This document shows positions 59,542 through 64,000 of a DNA stretch of 64,000 nucleotides, piece by piece. Source of the stretch: Caldilineaceae bacterium. Its GTDB lineage: Bacteria > Chloroflexota > Anaerolineae > Caldilineales > Caldilineaceae. How positions within the stretch are numbered: the stretch's first letter is position 1; each line of letters opens with the position of its first letter. The stretch is from positions 62,001 to 126,000 of the forward strand of contig JAGNDO010000001.1 in assembly GCA_018003515.1 (NCBI GenBank), written 5' to 3'. The notes under the pieces were generated by a model, which saw only the letters and a list, made by a program, of their open reading frames with translations, did not search any database and was not told the DNA's origin. The position numbers and the translations under genes are program-made.

Positions 59542-59735
59542 GATGGGGACTCCTGGGAACGGTCAGGGGAAATGCAGGGCCGCTTAGGCAACATTGCTGG
59601 ATAGACATCCGGTTCGGATTCAAACGCCGTTTCCTTGTCCACAAAGGTGATGATCACCTGTTCGCCATCCCAGCCGTTGATCGGTTGCTCTGGGAAGGCA
59701 ACACCGTTACGAAAAAGCCCTTTGACTTTGTACAT
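59538..59735 (-). pseudogene. truncated duplicate of the antitoxin gene
   Basis: The first 46 residues are identical to those of the 58335-58673 antitoxin. After DVYP the sequence switches to an unrelated 19-residue tail (AMLPKRPCISPD...). It overlaps the start of the nuclease-like gene by 4 nt. It arose from the 275-bp duplication. Confidence 0.75.
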
Positions 59736-59872
59736 GATTCACCCCCAAACATCTTTCCATGCGCGTCTACACGCCCATGCAACCTTTTGATGGAGGAATT
59801 ATATCATGAATCCTCTGCACAAGGCAGTCTGAATTTTCGGGTGGGTGTGAGATTCGTGATGGGTGCGCACCA
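59598..59872. repeat. 275-bp direct repeat, copy 2
   Basis: See 58536-58810. Beyond its end, 59873-60120 shows only a small hairpin TTTCTAGTGAA/TTCACTAGAAA (59925-59957) and no gene. Confidence 0.9.
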
Positions 59873-60120
59873 TACCTCTACCCAGGCACTATTCACCTTC
59901 ATCGTTCCTGCCCTGCCCCTGTCGTTTCTAGTGAAGAAAAACTTTTTTCACTAGAAATTTTGGCCGTCGCCCCACCCCCTACTCCCTGCGCAGCCCGACC
60001 CCAATAGCAGGCATGACAGCAGTAGCGTTTGGCTGGGATGCCGACCGTTCGGTTGATTGTGCAGTTGAACGGGGAGGCCATATGGGTGAGCAGGATGACG
60101 GTCGGGGTGAACGGAATACC

Positions 60121-60149
60121 TTGGGGAATCATTCTCTTTGTGCTACAAT
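60121..60149 (+). promoter_or_regulatory. sigma-70-like promoter of the toxin-antitoxin operon
   Basis: TTGGGG (60121-60126) and TACAAT (60144-60149) are spaced by 17 nt, 45 nt before the antitoxin ATG. Confidence 0.45.
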
Positions 60150-60193
60150 CTGCACTATCGATCCATTTGATGAACCCGTTCAGGAGGTTTTGT

Positions 60194-60415
60194 ATGCAAG
60201 CTCTCTCCGCTCCCCAAGCTGCGCTCAGATATGATGTCACGGTTTCGGCGGACGGGCAGGTCATCCTGCCGGTCCCTCTGCAACCGGGGGCGCGGGTGAT
60301 GGTTTTTGTCATGGAAGACCAAGCCGATCCGTTCGATGATCTGCTTGCCGCAGCCCAAAGCAGTTTGGGCTTTTGGGACAATGCCTTTGACGACGAGGAG
60401 TGGAACGATGCCTGA
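60194..60415 (+). CDS. MazE/PemI-like antitoxin
   Basis: 73 residues with AGGAGG 8 nt before the ATG. The beta-rich N-terminus (YDVTVSADGQVILPVPLQPGARV) resembles AbrB/MazE-type DNA binding, and the acidic tail (DPFDDLLAAAQ, DDEEWNDA) fits toxin neutralisation. It overlaps the toxin gene by 8 nt. Confidence 0.75.
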   Translation: MQALSAPQAALRYDVTVSADGQVILPVPLQPGARVMVFVMEDQADPFDDLLAAAQSSLGFWDNAFDDEEWNDA

Positions 60416-60749
60416 TCAGGGGGACATTGTGCTGATTCCTGTTCCGTTTACGGATCTCTCTTCTCATAAACGACGACCCGTGATCGTGATCTCCAACGAT
60501 GCTTACAACCGCCAGACAGCCGATGTCGTTGTTGTCGCCATGACTTCGAATCCAATCCCAACCGAGTACAGTTTCACCATTACCTCATCTGACTTGGCGC
60601 GGGGGAGTCTGAATCGGCCAGGCAAGGTCAGGGTGGACAAAATCTACACCTTGTCGCAGTCCATCATCATCAAACCCTTTGGTCAGGTGGACAAAGCCGT
60701 CCTGACAAGAATTTCGCAAACCCTGCAAAAATTGGTCACCCAAAACTGA
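60408..60749 (+). CDS. MazF/PemK-type mRNA interferase toxin
   Basis: 113 residues: GDIVLIPVPFTDLSSHKRRPVIVIS contains the conserved basic pair and Ser, then VVVVAMTSNP and GKVRVDKIYTLSQSII. This is the PemK/MazF fold, which cleaves mRNA at short motifs. The pair with 60194-60415 looks intact, unlike the neighbouring VapC remnant. Confidence 0.88.
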   Translation: MPDQGDIVLIPVPFTDLSSHKRRPVIVISNDAYNRQTADVVVVAMTSNPIPTEYSFTITSSDLARGSLNRPGKVRVDKIYTLSQSIIIKPFGQVDKAVLTRISQTLQKLVTQN

Positions 60750-60795
60750 CCGTTTGCCGCTTGTCCACTCCCTTTTTGTTAAGATAACTCTTGAA

Positions 60796-60852
60796 TCACA
60801 CCCCAAAAGGAGGCGGGACGACCCACCGGATCGCCCCACCTCCTTTGCTGTG
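60796..60852. terminator. hairpin after the toxin gene
   Basis: ACACCCCAAAAGGAGGCGGG pairs imperfectly with CCCCACCTCCTTTGCTGT. It is a relative of the terminator at 57940-57992. Confidence 0.65.
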
Positions 60853-60874
60853 ATGGACAGACTGCATGCCCGAT

Positions 60875-61062
60875 CTACTTGGTGGGGATGCCCAAGATCA
60901 ACTCAACCGGATCGACGCTCAAAGCGCTGCTGGCCCGGGTCTCCAAGGCCAGTTCGTGGAGGATGGCGGGCGGGGCGTAGGGTTTGTAGGGTTTGCCAAG
61001 GGTGGGTGGGTGGATTGTTGGATTGTGGGTTCGTTGGATGGGTGGCTCTCGTTTGGATTCAT
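60875..61062 (-). pseudogene. possible small peptide gene broken by a frameshift in a repeat
   Basis: A good ribosome-binding site (AAGGAG) precedes the ATG at 61062 (MNPNESHPSN). After a CCAACGAACCCACAATCCAA-type repeat, a plausible continuation (KPYAPPAILHELALETRASS...LILGIPTK) lies in another frame. One base would restore it. The remaining 60750-61183 shows no other gene. Confidence 0.3.
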
Positions 61063-61183
61063 GATGGGTCTCCTTGTTTTGGGTGTGGATGAGTGCAGGG
61101 AAAACGGACGGAAAGACGACGCCGGGCGGACCGGGCCGGATTCTCGCAGGAGGCAACCCGACCCGACCCGCCCAGGCGCATGG

Positions 61184-61920
61184 CTACGCACGCTTGCGCC
61201 GCACCACGGCCACACCGCCCACCAGGAGCAGCCCCAGCAGGGCCATGCCGACCATGAGGGGCGTGCCGCTGCTCTGCGCCCCGAAGCTGCTCAGGGTGAT
61301 GGCGGTGGGCAGATTGTACACACGCTTAGTCGTTACATCACGGCCGGGGCCACCAAAATTAATCGATTCGGCAAATATTGTCGGGTTCGAGGCTAAACAA
61401 GTCGACCAGTCCACGTTTGGCCCTACCGTTGGAGCCACCTCAACATTGTTTCCCACCCTTTCAACTAAATTGGTTGGGGAACCAGAAGAATCTGTCGCGC
61501 CGCCAGACCCTCGACTGACAACATACTTATCTCCCGCACTACCACTGGGGAGAATTTCCACAAAAACGTCAACTGCATCGGAATAGCTGTTATTGTTATT
61601 ACAATCCAAGGACACCTTCAGAAAATCGAATTTACTGTTAGCGCGCCAGCCGTTTCCCAGCGGAAATAAAAGCGGGTAGGGGTAGAGGCATCAGTATTGA
61701 CGTAAAAATTCACAATTTCGTATTGGTTGTCGGGGCTAAGGGTGCCAGCACTCATCGGATTACCCCAGTTGGCATCTACTGCACCGTCATTGGGATTGAT
61801 GGTGCCAAGGGCAGCCAAAACTGATACCGGCGCGCCAATGATGAGTGTTATTATCACAATCGTCATGCTGATTGTGCGCAGATGTTTTTGGAATTTACGA
61901 ACTTGATTCGGTAGTTTCAT
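61184..61920 (-). pseudogene. secreted, C-terminally anchored protein split by a frameshift
   Basis: The ATG at 61920 has AAGGAGG upstream. A signal peptide (MTIVIITLIIGAPVSVLA) and INPNDGAVDANWG...FYFRWETAG follow, then the frame ends at 61618. From about 61655 a second frame carries on naturally (WRANSKFDFLKVSLDCNNNN...) to SSGTPLMVGMALLGLLLVGGVAVVRRKRA, a membrane anchor with a basic end. Together they make one protein of about 240 residues. One indel or a sequencing error explains the break. Function unknown; it is a surface protein. Confidence 0.6.
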
Positions 61921-62041
61921 CTTAATTCCTCCTTGAATGATGTTGAAGAAAGATTAGGCACGCCTCGTGCTGCTCCATTCACGCGAGGCGTGCTTGCGGT
62001 CTGGCTCAACTGGATTTGCCCTACCTGAACAACAGATCAAT

Positions 62042-62740
62042 CTACACTTGCATATCCCACTTCTCCATCTCGTCCCGAATCAGCCTCGAAGTTTTCTCAG
62101 GAATCGTTACCTGAAGTTGCAGATTGGTGTAGGGCAATTCGTGGCTGCAACCCTTTGGTATATCCACTTGTGCTACATGCAGATCCTGTACTTCGTCAAT
62201 GGTGGAGTCTCGGACGTTGAAGTTGACCCCATTCTTGTCCAAAAAGGTCATTTCAAATGGACCGAATGGATGTTTGGAGGAAAAGATTAGCTGAGTACAC
62301 TCGACGTTTTGCTCCAATATGTATTGAACTTGGGAATCGTCATCGTTGAATTCCAGCCTGCGATTGAACATTGTCTCAGCAGAAAACGAAAGTACATCCT
62401 GCGGACCATCACCCGCAAACGGAGCGTAGGTGATTTGACCCTCAACATACCTAGTCATAAGCGCAGTCACATCTTTCTGCGTTTCCCCATCGATGAGCAG
62501 ATGTTTGCTGGACAAACTTCCATCATTATTGGTCACCGAAAAATAGACATAATGCTCAATCTTCGCGTTGTTTCTCACCACCGCCTTTCCTGTCTTTACA
62601 TTCTTGGTGAATGTAAAGACACCAATGTCTGTAGAGACCTGATCGGCATTTGCTTGAACACCTTCAGCTTGCAACGAACTGTTCGAATACATCCCGGCTG
62701 CCGTGTGGGCGACTTTGACGATCGTTCTAAACTATCCCAT
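62042..62740 (-). pseudogene. unknown protein with a nonsense codon at position 3 (or starting at 62692)
   Basis: From the ATG at 62692 the protein is 216 residues, rich in beta-type segments (VFTFTKNVKTGKAVVRNN, HYVYFSVTNNDGS), without signal peptide. That ATG has no ribosome-binding site. 48 nt upstream in frame, AGGAGG is followed by ATG GGA TAG, and the codons after the TAG read FRTIVKVAHTAAG into the ORF. This suggests a former start with a CAG or TGG-type codon changed to TAG. The A+T content is visibly higher than in neighbouring genes, suggesting acquisition. I do not recognise the family. Confidence 0.5.
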
Positions 62741-62829
62741 TTTGAATGCCTCCTGTGTGAATTTTGACAAAGAAACGAAGTTGAACGGTGAAGCGATAAC
62801 GTTAGAATGGTGGGAGCAACTTTGCCTAC

Positions 62830-63144
62830 TCAGGCATCGGAAAATAGGTGAATCGCCTGGCCTAGATTGGTCATCACTTGTCGTCCATCGGCCCCGCCCA
62901 AGTCCATCAAGACCATCTCCAGATGCAATGTACTCAGGGCCTGGATCAGCGCCAGATCCGCCCCGTCGTCATAGATCAGCACCCCCGCCCGCAGGACGGC
63001 CACCTGGTCCGCGGCGCTGGGGTCGTCCGGGTCGATCTGGATCACCCGCAGGTTGGGCGTGGCGCGCAGGGTGCGCTCCAGGTCGATCAACCGGGGACTG
63101 TTGCCGTAGATCAGGATCAGGGGCGGGCGGTGATGGGTGGTCAT
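62830..63144 (-). CDS. small Rossmann-like protein, unknown function
   Basis: 104 residues from the ATG at 63144 (no clear ribosome-binding site). Alternating strands and helices (PLILIYGNSPRLIDLERTLR, LRVIQIDPDDPSAADQVAVL, AGVLIYDDGADLALIQAL, MVLMDLGGADGRQVM) suggest a receiver-like or Rossmann fold, without the receiver acidic pocket. The upstream region is the MITE-like element at 63186-63364. Confidence 0.5.
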   Translation of the reverse strand: MTTHHRPPLILIYGNSPRLIDLERTLRATPNLRVIQIDPDDPSAADQVAVLRAGVLIYDDGADLALIQALSTLHLEMVLMDLGGADGRQVMTNLGQAIHLFSDA

Positions 63145-63185
63145 GGGAAAAAATATACACCCAAAATGGAAATCAAAACGGCCAA

Positions 63186-63364
63186 GGTAGGACTGCACGA
63201 TAGCGTGATGCCAAAAACGCACGATTTTGCTTGAAGGGTTAACGCGAGATTTAGTACTTTTTTGGCTGCGGATACTATATAGCGGGTGATTCAGATAGCA
63301 TTCCGTCCAAATCTGGCGTAATCGAAATCAAAGTGATCAGATCACGCTATCGTGCAGTCCTACC
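63186..63364. mobile_element. MITE-like element with perfect 24-bp terminal inverted repeats
   Basis: GGTAGGACTGCACGATAGCGTGAT (first 20 shown by GGTAGGACTGCACGATAGCG) at 63186-63209 is repeated inverted at 63341-63364. The 131-bp interior is AT-rich and has no ORF. No target-site duplication was clear. Confidence 0.65.
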
Positions 63365-63403
63365 ACTTTTGGGGATTTGGGGCAAAAATGGAGAAAAATA
63401 GGC

Positions 63404-63452
63404 AAAAAGAGAGGGGGGCGACGTGAAAATCACGTCGCCCCCCTCTCTTTTT
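63404..63452. terminator. bidirectional hairpin terminator
   Basis: A 22-bp perfect stem (AAAAAGAGAGGGGGGCGACG...) with an AAAAT loop and A/T tracts at both ends lies downstream of the ATPase remnant on the minus strand. Confidence 0.85.
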
Positions 63453-63505
63453 TGCAAAGTTTTCAGAAGGTCGACATTGCGGAAGGTCGAACTTCACTGC
63501 TTCTA

Positions 63506-63667
63506 TTATCCACCGCCTCCTGCCTGTTTCTGGCCCAACGTCGCCACCAAGCGGGGGAGCGCTTCTAGCGGCAAGACGCTGCTCCGTTCGTCCAGGGCGT
63601 ATTCGTGTCTGCCCGGATAGATGACCCAAAGGTGTTCGAGGTTGAGATCCTGTAGGGCAATCTGCAT
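63506..63667 (-). pseudogene. C-terminal remnant of an AAA-type ATPase (DUF4143-like)
   Basis: The 53-residue reading LQDLNLEHLWVIYPGRHEY and SSVLPLEALPRLVATLG matches the tail of prokaryotic ATP-binding proteins that usually end with a nuclease-like domain. No ATPase core is present upstream, so it is a fragment. Confidence 0.5.
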
Positions 63668-63788
63668 GGGACTGCAAGGCGGACAAGGTGTTCAGTTATC
63701 CTTGAAAATCCAACTATCAACTTTGGATTTTCAAGTTTCTCTTTCCTCTCTTTTTGTCCGTTTGGTGCAACGCACCCAAACGCCTGCC

Positions 63789-64000
63789 CTAAAGTGTTTT
63801 CGTCTGCCAGCCAGCGATCCCCCGCAGGGTCGTGTCAAAATTGACCCCGGCCAGGATCAGGGTCTTGCCCGATTGCGCATACGCCTCGGCGTAGCCCCGC
63901 GCCTGGATCTGGGCCAGGGCGGCGTCTGGGTCTCCGTCCAGCTTGAACTCGAATAGGTAGACCGTATCCGCCAGGGCCACCACGGTGTCGATCCGCCCCC
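63789..64000 (-). CDS. C-terminal part of a PD-(D/E)XK nuclease superfamily protein (runs off the window)
   Basis: Only about 70 C-terminal residues are inside. RIDTVVALADTVYLFEFKLDG carries the D...ExK motif. ALAQIQARGYAEAYAQSGKTLILAGVNF follows, the typical end of AAA-ATPase-like/DUF1703 proteins with a PD-(D/E)XK domain. The 5' part lies beyond 64000. It may once have been linked to the ATPase remnant at 63506-63667. Confidence 0.75.
   Translation of the reverse strand, partial: GRIDTVVALADTVYLFEFKLDGDPDAALAQIQARGYAEAYAQSGKTLILAGVNFDTTLRGIAGWQTKTL

Noticed and set aside
63360-63686. 108-codon minus-strand frame over the ATPase remnant
   Set aside because: It is out of frame with the recognisable ATPase tail and runs through the terminator stem.

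Overview
This is a GC-rich (about 60%) bacterial window with no rRNA or tRNA genes that I could see. Several features suggest a filamentous or Anaerolineae-type member of the Chloroflexota: CHAT-domain proteins with TPR arms, a MalT-type LuxR regulator, secreted proteins with Pro/Thr linkers and FLPxVxR-like tails, multiple intergenic palindromic repeats, and a CrbS-type acetate module. The assignment is an inference from gene content. No marker gene was seen.

Region 1 (1-15.0 kb, all on the minus strand) is the most unusual part. Reading with transcription, a MalT-like LuxR regulator is followed by an untranslated leader. The leader carries a cobalamin riboswitch and then a perfect intrinsic terminator, and leads into a Tat-exported reductive-dehalogenase-family protein (RdhA) translationally coupled to a three-helix RdhB anchor. 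Downstream are a TPR protein, an RdhC/NosR-like flavoprotein with an FMN-attachment motif and two CxxxCP motifs, a small membrane protein, and an ApbE flavin transferase. Further downstream are an eight-heme cytochrome c, three small single-pass proteins and a second ApbE. Together this looks like a corrinoid-dependent reductase fed by a covalent-flavin/Fe-S membrane module, with corrinoid sensing in cis. No halide substrate can be deduced.

Region 2 (15.1-25.6 kb, mostly plus) has a VOC protein, then an ECF sigma / zinc-finger anti-sigma / TPR-CHAT peptidase operon, a secreted subtilisin with DUF5666-like N-terminal domains, a small secreted protein and a surface protein made of ten DUF5666-like repeats. 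Region 3 (25.6-31.6 kb) has DUF1801 and MOSC genes, then a 1231-residue CHAT-STAND-TPR protein and a truncated membrane gene.

Region 4 (32-42 kb) encodes a ferredoxin-NrfD fusion, a large molybdopterin oxidoreductase with an unusual C-terminal repeat, a CBS protein and a TorD-like chaperone. These are followed by a flavin-dependent iodotyrosine-deiodinase-like nitroreductase (a second dehalogenase type in the window), an unknown gene and an AlkD-like glycosylase.

Region 5 (42-58 kb) is an acetate-utilisation island: a degenerate kinase fused to a DnaQ-like exonuclease, a single receiver, a CrbS-type symporter-kinase, a cNMP/CBS/nucleotidyltransferase protein, an ActP-like symporter with its DUF4212 subunit, two acetyl-CoA synthetases and a NarL-type two-component pair. 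Region 6 (58-64 kb) is an accessory, decaying region. It holds toxin-antitoxin genes (one VapC broken by a nonsense codon), a 275-bp direct duplication, a nuclease-like gene, frameshifted or nonsense-bearing genes and a MITE-like element.

A window-wide oddity is a set of short heptad-like arrays that form G-first hairpins. Many start within 0-8 nt of a stop codon, and some have invaded coding sequences in frame.
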